A DNA stretch of 64,000 nt from CAWBLP01 sp963789495 (GTDB taxonomy: Bacteria > Pseudomonadota > Alphaproteobacteria > Acetobacterales > Acetobacteraceae). Shown in pieces: positions 39,599 to 48,691 of the stretch (positions are counted from its first letter, which is position 1; each line of letters opens with the position of its first letter). Location: NCBI GenBank assembly GCA_963789495.1, contig CAWBLP010000010.1:1-64000 (forward strand), in the 5' to 3' direction. The notes beneath the pieces are model-generated. The model searched no databases. It was given only the letters and a program-made list of their open reading frames with translations, and was not told the DNA's origin. A program made the translations under genes and the position numbers.

Positions 39599-41287
39599 TT
39601 ACGCTGCGCCATAGTCGCGCCGCGCGGCTGCGAGACTAACGTAACCGTCCAGCAGGTCCTCCGCCAGAGCCGATTGATCGCGCTGCGCCGCTGGACCGTA
39701 GCCGCCGGACCCCGGCGCCTCCACCACCACCAGCGACCCAGCAGGTGCGATGAAGCCGCCCTTGCTGTTGAGTTTTCGCGCATTGCCGTTGGGCGGCACC
39801 AGGGTCAGCCGCGCCGGTCCGCCGGCATCGCCGCCGGCCAGGCCGAACGGCGGGGTGACCGTGCGTTCGCAACAGACCGAGGCATGGGCATCGTGTTTCA
39901 GCACACGCCACACGCGCCGCACACCCAGTCCGCCGCGATAGGTGCCAGCGCCACCGCTGTCGGGAATCAGCGCGTATTCCTCAACTCGCAGCGGGAAGCT
40001 CATCTCCAGAATCTCGATGGGCGTATTGCTCATATTGGAAACGGTGCTGGCGACGGCGTTGATACCATCCTTGGTCGGGCGGGCACCGAAGCCGCCCTTC
40101 ACCGATTCATAGCTGACGAAGCGTTCACCGCTGCGATAGTCGACGCCGCCGAAGGTGATCACCGCCGAGGTGCCTTGCGAGCCGGCCATTACGGTGCGCG
40201 GCGTGATCGCGAACAGCGCCGCCATCACCATGTCGGCGATGCGATGCGACATCTCGTGATTGGCGTACACGACCGGGGACGGATGCTGCGCGTTCACCAC
40301 ACTGCCCGGCGGCGCGGTGACGGTGACCGGGCGCCAGCAGCCGGAGTTCGGCGGAATCAGGCTCTTGGGATCGGCGATCATCTTCAGCGCGCAGAACACG
40401 CCGGATGCGGTGACGGTCAGCGGCGCGTTCATCGGACCGGCCACGGCAGGATCGGAGCCGGCAAAATCCGCAACGATGCTGTCACCGCGCTTGGTGATGC
40501 GCAGCTTCACGGTGAAGGTGACGTCCTCGGTCTCGCCATCGGCGATCACGCCGTCACCATCGAAGATATCGGTGAATTCGGCCTCGCCGTCCGGCAGCGC
40601 GGACAACGCTGCGCGCATCATGGTTTCAGAATAATCCAGCACCTCCTGCATGATCTGCAGCAGCGTGTCGGTGCCGTATTTCGCGGCGAGTTCCGCTAAC
40701 CGCTGTGCCGCGCGCCAATTCGCGGCGACCTGTGCGCGCAGATCGCCGAGACGTTCGGCGGGGGTGCGGACATTGGCGAAGATGATCGCCTCGACGGCGG
40801 GATCGGGTTTGCCGTCGCGATACAGGCGGACCGGTGGAAGACGCAGGCCTTCACCGTAGATTTCCGTTACCGCGCCATAGCTGCCGGGGGTGGCGCTGCC
40901 GATATCGGGCCAATGCGCGCGGACGCAGCCGAAGCCGAGCAGACGGTTTTCGTGATAGGCGGGGGCGACGACGTTGACATCGGGCAGATGCGAGCCGCCC
41001 TGGTACGGGTCGTTGTGGATGAACACGTCGCCGGGTGCAACGTCCGGAAACGCTGCGACGACGGCGCGCACCGCATCTGGCATCGAGCCGAGGTGGATCG
41101 GCAGGTCGGGGCCTTGTGCGACCATGTTCCCGGCGAAGTCGAAGATGCCGCAGGAATAGTCGCCGGCGACTTTCAGCAGTGGCGAATAGGCGGTTTTGGC
41201 GAGGACGATCTTCATCTCCTCGGCGGCGGCGTAGAGTGCGTTCTTCACCACCTCGAAGCGGGCGGGGTCGGTCTGCAGCCTGCTCAT
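39599..41287 (-). CDS. Hydantoinase B/oxoprolinase family protein (HyuB-like)
   Basis: A 562-residue protein with the HyuB pattern: an N-terminal EMKIVLAKTAYSPLLKVAGDYSCGIFDF, then GDVFIHNDPYQGGSHLPDV, and RAHWPDIGSATPGSYGA. Further on are NSGCWRPVTVTAPPGSVVNAQHPSPV and the C-terminal PDSGGAGTYRGGLGVRRVWR. Together with HyuA it forms an ATP-dependent N-methylhydantoinase, 5-oxoprolinase or acetone-carboxylase-type complex. The ATG at 41287 starts two bases after the hyuA stop, indicating coupling. The exact cyclic amide is unknown. Confidence 0.9.
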   Translation of the reverse strand: MSRLQTDPARFEVVKNALYAAAEEMKIVLAKTAYSPLLKVAGDYSCGIFDFAGNMVAQGPDLPIHLGSMPDAVRAVVAAFPDVAPGDVFIHNDPYQGGSHLPDVNVVAPAYHENRLLGFGCVRAHWPDIGSATPGSYGAVTEIYGEGLRLPPVRLYRDGKPDPAVEAIIFANVRTPAERLGDLRAQVAANWRAAQRLAELAAKYGTDTLLQIMQEVLDYSETMMRAALSALPDGEAEFTDIFDGDGVIADGETEDVTFTVKLRITKRGDSIVADFAGSDPAVAGPMNAPLTVTASGVFCALKMIADPKSLIPPNSGCWRPVTVTAPPGSVVNAQHPSPVVYANHEMSHRIADMVMAALFAITPRTVMAGSQGTSAVITFGGVDYRSGERFVSYESVKGGFGARPTKDGINAVASTVSNMSNTPIEILEMSFPLRVEEYALIPDSGGAGTYRGGLGVRRVWRVLKHDAHASVCCERTVTPPFGLAGGDAGGPARLTLVPPNGNARKLNSKGGFIAPAGSLVVVEAPGSGGYGPAAQRDQSALAEDLLDGYVSLAAARRDYGAA

Positions 41288-41289
41288 GG

Positions 41290-43377
41290 TCACGCCCTTC
41301 CGCGATTGCTGCTGGTTATCCGGATGCAGCCCCACTCATCGATGCGGGCGGTCCAACCGGGCGGAATGACCGTGGTGGAATCCAGCGCCTCGATGACCAC
41401 GGGTCCGACCAGTTGTTCGCTCGGCTGCAGGCCGTTGCGCCAGTGCACCGGGGTGGCAATGAACCCGGTGGCGGCGAACCACACGTCGCGCATGCGCACC
41501 CGCGCCGCATCGGGATCCGCGCGCTGCACCAGCGGCAGGTTCGGCTGGCGGCCCAGGGCGGTGACGCGCAGATTGACCAGTTGCACCGTCTCCGCGCGAT
41601 TGGCATGGCCATAGGTCTGGGCGTGCCGCGCATGAAACGCTTCGGTCAGCGCATCGAGCGTGGCGCGCGTGATGGGGCCGTCCTCGATCGGCACCGTCAG
41701 TTCGTAGGCCTGACGGCGATAGCGCACATCGGCGAAACGCAGCAACGCACGCTGTGGCGGTGGCACATGGGCGGCGTCCAGCATGGCGGTGCCGGCGGTT
41801 GCCATGGCGCCGAGTGCCTCGGCGACCCGATCCGGTTCCACCTGCGCCAGGTCCGCGTACAGTGTGCGGGAATAGTCGCGCTTCAGATCGCTCGCCACCA
41901 GGCCGATGGCGGAGAACGCACCCGGTCCGGGCGGGATGATCACTTCCGGAATCTGCAACTCCTCAGCCAGCGCCACGGCATGTACCGGACCGGCGCCGCC
42001 GAAGGCGATCAGGCTGAATTCCTGCGGATCATGTCCGCGTTCCACCGACACGATGCGCAGCGCCTGCGCCATGTTGCCGTTCACCACCTCGGCGATGCGG
42101 GACGCGGCGTCCGCGACGCTCAGGCCGAGCGGCTGCGCGACGGCTGTGTGGATCGCTCGTTCCGCGGCCGGAAGGTCGATCCGCAGGCCGCCGCCCAGCA
42201 GCAACTCCCGATCGAGGTGACCCAGCACCACATCGGCGTCGGTGACGGTGGGCCGCGTGCCGCCGGCGCCATAAGCCGCGGGACCCGGATCGGCGCCCGC
42301 GCTATGCGGTCCGACTTTCAAGGCGCCACCAGGATCGATCCAGGCGATGGAGCCACCGCCGGCGCTGACCTCCGCCAGGTCGATCACCGGCACGCGGATC
42401 GGATGGCCGGTGCCGTGCATCCAGCGCTTTGCATTGGCCGCGCCGCCGACTTCGTATTCCGCGGTCACCGCGACTTCGCCATCGACGATGACGCTGGCCT
42501 TCGCCGTGGTGCCGCCCATGTCGAACGAGATGAGATTGGGACGGCCGAGTTGGCGTCCTGCGAGGGAGGCTGCGACGACACCGGCGGCGGGACCGGATTC
42601 CACAGCGGCCGCGGGCATGCGCAGGGCTTCGGCAATGTCGAACACGCCGCCGGACGATCCCATGACATGCAACGCCGGCAGGCCGAGCGCGGCGGCGGCT
42701 TGTTGCAGCCGTTCGAGATAGGAGGCGAGCAGAGGCCCGACATAGGCGCAGACGGCGGTGGTGCTGGCGCGTTCGAATTCGCGGATTTCCGGCAGCACTT
42801 CGCAGGACAAGAACACGCCGACATCCGGCAGCGCCGCCCGCAACAGCGCGCCGACGCGCCGCTCATGGGTGTCGTTAAGGAAAGAGAACAGGAACGACAC
42901 CGCGACAGTCTGCAATCCGGCGTCACGGATTGCCTCGATCAGCGCGGGCAGTTCGGCTTCTTCCAGCTGTGTGACCACCTGGCCCTGTGCATCGATGCGC
43001 TCGGTGATTTCGAAGCGGTGCCGGCGCGGCACCAGCACGCCGGGGGCGTCCTGGAACAGGTCGTACAGATCGGGCCGCGAGGACCGGCGCAGTTCCAATA
43101 TGTCGCGAAAGCCGCGCGTCGCGATGAAGCCGGCGCGTGCGCCTTTCTTTTCCAGCAGCGCATTGGTCACCACGGTGGTGGCGTGCGCCAGCAACGCGAC
43201 GTCGCCGGGATCGATATGATGCGCGGTGAGTCCCTGGCGCACGCCGTCGATCACCCCCTGGCCGAAATCGCGCGGCGTAGTCAACACCTTGGCAATTTCG
43301 ATACGGCCGGACTGCTCCTCCACCATCGCGACGTCAGTGAAGGTACCGCCGATATCGATGCCGATCCGCCACGTCAT
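41290..43377 (-). CDS. Hydantoinase/oxoprolinase subunit A (HyuA-like)
   Basis: A 695-residue ASKHA-type ATPase subunit. The phosphate-1 motif RIGIDIGGTFTDVAMV is at residues 4-19. HATTVVTNALLEKKGARAGFIATRGFRDILELRR follows. Further on are VESGPAAGVVAASLAGRQLGRPNLISFDMGGTTAKAS (second phosphate loop) and FGGAGPVHAVALAEELQI near 490. It supplies ATP cleavage for hydrolysis of a cyclic amide by HyuB. The ATG at 43377 gives the exact family start. It is divergent from the triple binding-protein operon; the 267-base spacer probably holds both promoters. The neighbouring isochorismatase-type amidase fits a two-step ring-opening and deamidation route (inference). Confidence 0.9.
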   Translation of the reverse strand: MTWRIGIDIGGTFTDVAMVEEQSGRIEIAKVLTTPRDFGQGVIDGVRQGLTAHHIDPGDVALLAHATTVVTNALLEKKGARAGFIATRGFRDILELRRSSRPDLYDLFQDAPGVLVPRRHRFEITERIDAQGQVVTQLEEAELPALIEAIRDAGLQTVAVSFLFSFLNDTHERRVGALLRAALPDVGVFLSCEVLPEIREFERASTTAVCAYVGPLLASYLERLQQAAAALGLPALHVMGSSGGVFDIAEALRMPAAAVESGPAAGVVAASLAGRQLGRPNLISFDMGGTTAKASVIVDGEVAVTAEYEVGGAANAKRWMHGTGHPIRVPVIDLAEVSAGGGSIAWIDPGGALKVGPHSAGADPGPAAYGAGGTRPTVTDADVVLGHLDRELLLGGGLRIDLPAAERAIHTAVAQPLGLSVADAASRIAEVVNGNMAQALRIVSVERGHDPQEFSLIAFGGAGPVHAVALAEELQIPEVIIPPGPGAFSAIGLVASDLKRDYSRTLYADLAQVEPDRVAEALGAMATAGTAMLDAAHVPPPQRALLRFADVRYRRQAYELTVPIEDGPITRATLDALTEAFHARHAQTYGHANRAETVQLVNLRVTALGRQPNLPLVQRADPDAARVRMRDVWFAATGFIATPVHWRNGLQPSEQLVGPVVIEALDSTTVIPPGWTARIDEWGCIRITSSNRGRA

Positions 43378-43644
43378 GAGGTTTGCTCTCCCGGTCCGCC
43401 GCGATGGTTGCCTGGGACGGCGGGAAAGGGCAACCCGGCTTGCTTCGGTGCACACGCGACGCGCCAAATGATCGTATTATAGGCTACATTGCCGTGCTTT
43501 TAATCATACTGATCGGATGTTCGGCAGACTTGGCCAGCACGCTGCCCTGGGGTGGGCATATTTCTGTTGCGTCGGCCCGGAATGGATGCTGCATTGCAGC
43601 ATAGCGTACCCGCCCAGATCGCTGCGCAGCGGCTGTCCGGGCCC

Positions 43645-45267
43645 ATGACGAGGAATTCGCCGTTGCATCTGCGCCGTCCCGAACCCCGAACCCGCACGCG
43701 CTCGTTGCGGGCCGTTCTTGCATTGGCACTGACCGCGCTGTGCGGCGCAGCCAAGGCCGGCGGCACGCTGACGGTCGGCATGACCGCCGGCGATATTCCC
43801 GTCACGACCGGCAATCCCGACCAGGGTTTCGAGGGATATCGTTTCGTTGGCTACAATCTCTATGATTCGCTGCTGCTGTGGGACCTGTCAAAATCCGACC
43901 AGGCGTCGGAAATCCGCCCCGGCCTCGCGACCTCCTATGAGGTCGACCCGAACAACCACAAGCGCTGGATCGTGCATCTGCGCGACGGCGTGACCTGGCA
44001 TGACGGCTGCAAATTCACCGCCGACGATGTTGTGTGGAATTTCGAGTTCCGCACCGACCAAAAATCCGCCGCGTTCTTTCCTCAGCAATTCGCCTATACG
44101 CGTAGTTTTCTGACCAACTTCAAGTCGATCAGCAAGATCGACGAGCATACCGTCGCGATCGAAACCAATTTCGTTGAGTCGCTGTTTCCCTACAGCCTCA
44201 GCTACGTGATGATGATCAGCCCCTGCCGCGCCAAGGCGCTGCACTACGACTGGGGCCAGTATGCGCTGCATCCGTCCGGAACCGGCCCCTACAAGTTCGA
44301 CCGGTTCGTGCCGCATCAGCGCCTGGAAATGGTGCCGAACACCGAATACTGGGACAAGGCGCGCATTCCCCGGCAGGACCGGCTGGTGCTGATCCCGATG
44401 CCGGAAGCATCGACCCGCACCGCGGCTCTGTTGTCCGGGCAAGTGAACTGGATCGAGGCGCCATCGCCGGATGCGATCCCGCGGCTGAAATCGGCCGGGA
44501 TGCAGGTGGTGACCAATGTCTATCCGCATGACTGGCCGTATATGCTGAATTTTGCGCACGGCCCGTTCAAGGACCTGCGGGTGCGGCAGGCTGCGAATTA
44601 CGCCATCAACCGCGCGGACGTCGTTGACCTGCTGGGTGGCACCGCCATGCCGGAATACGATGTGGTGCCGCCCACCATGGCGTATTACGGCAACCCACCC
44701 AAATACACACATGATCCCGGCAAGGCGCGTGCGCTGCTGAAGGAAGCCGGCTGCCTGCCGTGTAACGTGACATTCGGCATCTCCACCTCCGGCTCCGGCC
44801 AGATGCAGCCTTTGCCCATGAACGAGCTGGTGAAGTCCCAGCTTGAGGAAGCCGGATTCCAGGTCACCATCAAGCCGATGGATTGGAACGCGCTGCTGGA
44901 CGTCTATCGTGCCGGCGTGGGAAAGTTTCCTGATTATGACGGGCTGAACTTCTCTCGCGGCCTGCTGGACCCGGTGAATGCGATCATCAAGCTGGTCGGC
45001 AAGGCCTATTGGGCACCGGCGGGATCGAACTGGGGTCATTACGAAAACCCGCAGGCAGAAGCGCTGATCGGAAGAATCTTCAATGAGTTCGATGCGGCGA
45101 AACGACTCGCGCTGCTGACCCAGCTGCATGAGCTGGAGGGGCGCGACGCGGTGATGATCTACGTGGTTCACGACCTGAACCCGCGGGCGATGGCACCGGC
45201 AGTGCATGGGTTCGTGCAGGCGCAAAGCTGGTTTCAGGACCTTACGCCAATCAGCGTTGCTCCCTGA
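43645..45267 (+). CDS. ABC transporter substrate-binding protein, family 5, paralogue 1 of 3
   Basis: A 540-residue periplasmic protein with an arginine-rich n-region and signal peptide (LRAVLALALTALCGAAKAG). The SBP_bac_5 fold shows TVGMTAGDIPVTTGNPDQGFEGYRFVGYNLYDSLL, LRDGVTWHDGCKFTADDVVW, PSGTGPYKFDRF and IPMPEASTRTAALLSGQVNWIEAPSPDA. It shares with the next two genes conserved cysteines in WHDGC, SPCRAK and GCLPC. The ATG at 43645 gives a plausible signal peptide; an upstream in-frame start at 43552 is possible. It is the first gene of the operon, divergent from hyuA, and the least similar of the three. Confidence 0.88.
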   Translation: MTRNSPLHLRRPEPRTRTRSLRAVLALALTALCGAAKAGGTLTVGMTAGDIPVTTGNPDQGFEGYRFVGYNLYDSLLLWDLSKSDQASEIRPGLATSYEVDPNNHKRWIVHLRDGVTWHDGCKFTADDVVWNFEFRTDQKSAAFFPQQFAYTRSFLTNFKSISKIDEHTVAIETNFVESLFPYSLSYVMMISPCRAKALHYDWGQYALHPSGTGPYKFDRFVPHQRLEMVPNTEYWDKARIPRQDRLVLIPMPEASTRTAALLSGQVNWIEAPSPDAIPRLKSAGMQVVTNVYPHDWPYMLNFAHGPFKDLRVRQAANYAINRADVVDLLGGTAMPEYDVVPPTMAYYGNPPKYTHDPGKARALLKEAGCLPCNVTFGISTSGSGQMQPLPMNELVKSQLEEAGFQVTIKPMDWNALLDVYRAGVGKFPDYDGLNFSRGLLDPVNAIIKLVGKAYWAPAGSNWGHYENPQAEALIGRIFNEFDAAKRLALLTQLHELEGRDAVMIYVVHDLNPRAMAPAVHGFVQAQSWFQDLTPISVAP

Positions 45268-45352
45268 AACCCGCAGCAAAGTGAAACACCGCGAGACCAC
45301 TTGCGGCGTGTACGGACAAGGAACGGCAGGTGCACCTGCCTCGGGGACAAGA

Positions 45353-46942
45353 ATGGCACGAAGCTGGTTTCCTTCGATCGCAGCGGCGGGATTTGGCAGC
45401 CTGCTTGGTCTGGCGACAGCCGGTGCACAGGCCGCTGGCACCCTGGTCGTTGGCATGACGGCGGGCGATCTGCCGATCACCACCGGCAACCCCGACCAGG
45501 GGGCCGAGGGACTTCGTTTCGTCGGATATAATCTGTACGATTCACTGGTGTTGTGGGACCTGTCGAAATCCGACCAGGCATCCGACATCAAGCCTGGCCT
45601 CGCCACCGCGTGGCATGTCGACGAAGCCGACCACAAACGCTGGATATTCAAGCTGCGCGAAGGCGTGAAATTCCACGATGGCTGCCCGTTCGACGCCGAC
45701 GCGGTGCTGTGGAACATGAGCCACTCGCGCGATCAGAAGGCGCCGGAATTCGATCCCGGGCAGTATGCCCAGACGCTGACCTATCTCGGCAACTTCGCCG
45801 GCATCAGCAAGATCGACGACCACACCGTCGCGTTTGAAACCAAGGCGCCCGACTCACTGTTTCCGTACGAGATCAGCTACGTGATGCTGATCAGCCCATG
45901 TCGCGCGAAGGAAGTGAAGTACAACTGGACGGAATACGCAAAGGCTCCGTCCGGAACCGGCCCGTATCGCTTCGAGCATGCCGTGCCGCATCAGCGCATG
46001 GAGCTCCTGCCGAACGCGGAATACTGGGACAAGAACCGAGTGCCGAAGCAGGACCGGCTGGTGCTGATCCCGATGCCGGAAGCGTCCACCCGCACCGCGG
46101 CTTTGCTGTCCGGCCAGGTGAACTGGATCGAGGCGCCCTCCCCCGATGCGATCGCACGGTTGAAATCGGCGGGCATGCAGATCGTCACCAACGCCTATCC
46201 GCACAACTGGACCTATCAGTTGAATTTCGTGAAAGGTCCATTCACTGACAAGAGGGTTCGTCAGGCGGCCAATTACGCGGTGAACCGCGCGGACATGAAG
46301 GATCTGCTGAACGGACTGATGCTGGAAGGCTATTCCTCGGTGCCGCCATCGACTGCGTATTATGGCCACCCAAAACAATACAAATACGACCCGGACAAAG
46401 CCAAGGCACTGTTACAGGAAGCCGGTTGCATTCCGTGCAAGGTGACCTTTGCCATTTCCACCTCGGGGTCCGGCCAGATGCAGCCGCTGCCGATGAACGA
46501 GCTGGTGAAATCCCAGCTCGATGCTGTCGGGTTCCAGGTTACGCTGAGCACGATGGACTGGAACGCCTTGCTGGATCTGACCCGGGCCGGCGTCGACAAG
46601 TTCCCCGATATCAGCGCGATCAATGTCAGCCGCACAGTGCAGGACCCATTCAATGCGCTGATCCGCCATGTCTGGACCAAGCAATGGGCACCGCATGGCA
46701 GCAACTGGGGCCATTACAGCAACCAGAAGGTCGACACGCTGGTGGACGCGGTGTTCTCCGAATTCGACCCGGCAAAGCGGCTCGCGCTGCTGACCCGGTT
46801 GAATGAAACGATGAACGATGACGCCGTGATGATCTTCGTCGCGCACGATCTGAATCCGCGGGCTTTGTCGCCCAAGCTGCATGGGTTCGTGCAGGCGCAG
46901 AACTGGTTTCAGGACCTGACGCCGATCAGCGTCGAACCCTGA
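45353..46942 (+). CDS. ABC transporter substrate-binding protein, family 5, paralogue 2 of 3
   Basis: A 529-residue paralogue of the preceding gene, 85 bases downstream. The signal peptide is MARSWFPSIAAAGFGSLLGLATAGAQA. Collinear motifs are LVVGMTAGDLPITTGNPDQG, WHVDEADHKRWIFKLREGV, PSGTGPYRFEHAVPHQRMELLPN and QNWFQDLTPISVEP. The cysteine positions (HDGC, SPCRAK, GCIPC) are kept. The ATG at 45353 follows GGGGA. Closest to paralogue 3, suggesting two rounds of tandem duplication. It should deliver a related ligand to the shared permease. Confidence 0.9.
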   Translation: MARSWFPSIAAAGFGSLLGLATAGAQAAGTLVVGMTAGDLPITTGNPDQGAEGLRFVGYNLYDSLVLWDLSKSDQASDIKPGLATAWHVDEADHKRWIFKLREGVKFHDGCPFDADAVLWNMSHSRDQKAPEFDPGQYAQTLTYLGNFAGISKIDDHTVAFETKAPDSLFPYEISYVMLISPCRAKEVKYNWTEYAKAPSGTGPYRFEHAVPHQRMELLPNAEYWDKNRVPKQDRLVLIPMPEASTRTAALLSGQVNWIEAPSPDAIARLKSAGMQIVTNAYPHNWTYQLNFVKGPFTDKRVRQAANYAVNRADMKDLLNGLMLEGYSSVPPSTAYYGHPKQYKYDPDKAKALLQEAGCIPCKVTFAISTSGSGQMQPLPMNELVKSQLDAVGFQVTLSTMDWNALLDLTRAGVDKFPDISAINVSRTVQDPFNALIRHVWTKQWAPHGSNWGHYSNQKVDTLVDAVFSEFDPAKRLALLTRLNETMNDDAVMIFVAHDLNPRALSPKLHGFVQAQNWFQDLTPISVEP

Positions 46943-47018
46943 CGCGGTGGCAGAAAACGCGCCGCGATGCCGCGAGCGGTGCGACACACGAAGCGGCAGG
47001 GAGACTTGCTTGGGGATC

Positions 47019-48611
47019 ATGATGACGCAGGGTTTTCTGAGATATGCCGCGGCATGCGCGGTGAGTGGTGCAATCTGTCTGGGCGCGCTTCAGGCCAAGG
47101 CCGGCGGGACGTTGGTTGTCGGCATGACGGCGGGCGATCTGCCGATCACGACCGGGAATCCGGACCAGGGGTTCGAGGGTTATCGTTTCGTCGGATACAA
47201 TCTCTACGACTCACTCGTGCTGTGGGATCTGTCGAGCGCGGACAAGGCCTCCGACATCAAGCCCGGTCTGGCCACGGAATGGCATATCGATCCGAAGGAC
47301 AGCAAGCGCTGGATTTTCAAGCTGCGTGAGGGCGTGAAGTGGCACGATGGCTGCAGCTTCGGCGCGGATGATGTGGTATGGAATCTGAGCCACTCGACCG
47401 ACGAGAAGGCGCCGGAGTTCGATCCCTCGCAATTCGCCCAGGCGCGGTCTTATCTTGGGAACTATGCCGGGGTGACCAAGATCGACGATCACACGGTTGC
47501 GTTTGAGACCAAGGTTCCGGACTCGCTGTTTCCGTATGAGATCAGTTATGTGATGATGATTAGTCCCTGCCGAGCAAAGGAGATGAAGTATAACTGGACG
47601 GAGTATGCGAAGAATCCGTCTGGTACCGGACCGTACCGGTTCGATCGTGCGGTCCCGCATCAGCGTATGGAATTCGTGCCCAATACCGCATACTGGGACA
47701 AGAACCGGGTGCCGAAGCAGGACCGGCTGGTACTGATCCCGATGCCGGAAGCATCCACTCGCACGGCGGCTTTGCTGTCCGGCCAGGTAAACTGGATCGA
47801 AGCACCCTCCCCCGATGCGATCGCGCGCCTGAAGTCGGCGGACATGACAATCGTCACCAATGCCTACCCGCACAACTGGACCTATCAGTTGAATTTTGTG
47901 AAGGGCGCGTTCAAAGACAAGCGTGTCCGCCAGGCGGCCAACTACGCGCTGAACCGGGAGGACATGAAGGATCTGCTGAACGGTCTGATGCTTGAAGGCT
48001 ATTCGACGGTTCCGCCATCAACGCCCTATTACGGGCATCCCAAGCTGTACAAATACGATCCCGCCAAGGCCAAGGCGTTGCTGAAGGAAGCCGGCTGCCT
48101 TCCGTGCAAGGTGACCTTCGCGATTTCCACATCCGGTTCCGGCCAGATGCAGCCATTGCCGATGAACGAACTGGTAAAGTCCGAGATGGACGCGGTCGGC
48201 TTCCAGGTGACGCTGGACACCATGGACTGGAACGCCCTGCTCGACCTGACGCGCGCCGGGGTGGACAAGTATCCAGACATCAACGGCATCAATGTCAGCC
48301 GTCAGGCACAGGATCCGTTCAACGCACTGATCCGCCATGTGTGGACAAAGCAATGGGCGCCAAAGGGCAGCAACTGGGGTCACTACGGCGACCCCGAGAC
48401 CGATAAACTGGTGGAGGAGATCTTCTCCGAGTTCGACAACACCAAGCGGCTCGCCCTGCTGACCAAGCTGAATGAGAAGATGAACGAGGATGCCGTGATG
48501 ATCTTCGTCGCACACGATCTCAACCCGCGGGCAATGTCGCCCAAGGTGCACGGCTTCGTGCAGGCACAGAGCTGGTTCCAGGACCTGACACCGGTGAGCG
48601 TGTCGCAATAA
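47019..48611 (+). CDS. ABC transporter substrate-binding protein, family 5, paralogue 3 of 3
   Basis: A 530-residue protein very similar to paralogue 2 along its whole length. The signal peptide is MMTQGFLRYAAACAVSGAICLGALQAKAG; later motifs are LVVGMTAGDLPITTGNPDQGF, EGVKWHDGCSFGADDVVWNLSHSTDEKAPEFDPS and GCLPCKVTFAISTSGSGQMQPLP. Two adjacent ATGs (47019, 47022) follow GGGGATC. It lies next to the permease genes, 80 bases away, with a strong stem-loop between that may keep binding-protein mRNA levels above permease levels. Confidence 0.9.
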   Translation: MMTQGFLRYAAACAVSGAICLGALQAKAGGTLVVGMTAGDLPITTGNPDQGFEGYRFVGYNLYDSLVLWDLSSADKASDIKPGLATEWHIDPKDSKRWIFKLREGVKWHDGCSFGADDVVWNLSHSTDEKAPEFDPSQFAQARSYLGNYAGVTKIDDHTVAFETKVPDSLFPYEISYVMMISPCRAKEMKYNWTEYAKNPSGTGPYRFDRAVPHQRMEFVPNTAYWDKNRVPKQDRLVLIPMPEASTRTAALLSGQVNWIEAPSPDAIARLKSADMTIVTNAYPHNWTYQLNFVKGAFKDKRVRQAANYALNREDMKDLLNGLMLEGYSTVPPSTPYYGHPKLYKYDPAKAKALLKEAGCLPCKVTFAISTSGSGQMQPLPMNELVKSEMDAVGFQVTLDTMDWNALLDLTRAGVDKYPDINGINVSRQAQDPFNALIRHVWTKQWAPKGSNWGHYGDPETDKLVEEIFSEFDNTKRLALLTKLNEKMNEDAVMIFVAHDLNPRAMSPKVHGFVQAQSWFQDLTPVSVSQ

Positions 48612-48619
48612 GCCATCGT

Positions 48620-48651
48620 CGTCATGGCCGGGTTGCGGCCCGGCCATGACG
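48620..48651 (+). terminator. Stem-loop between binding protein 3 and the permease genes
   Basis: CGTCATGGCCGGG pairs perfectly with CCCGGCCATGACG (13-bp stem, 6-base loop TTGCGG), 8 bases after the binding-protein stop. There is no T run, so partial termination or protection from 3' decay is more likely than a full stop. Confidence 0.55.
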
Positions 48652-48691
48652 TCCTACTCCGACGCTTCTTTGACCAAGCGGAGCCCGCCCC

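Noticed and set aside
43436..43500. Sigma-70-like promoter boxes (TATTAT) before the triple binding-protein operon
   Set aside because: A -10-like TATTAT is present, but no -35 box lies at 16-18 bases spacing, so no promoter is called.
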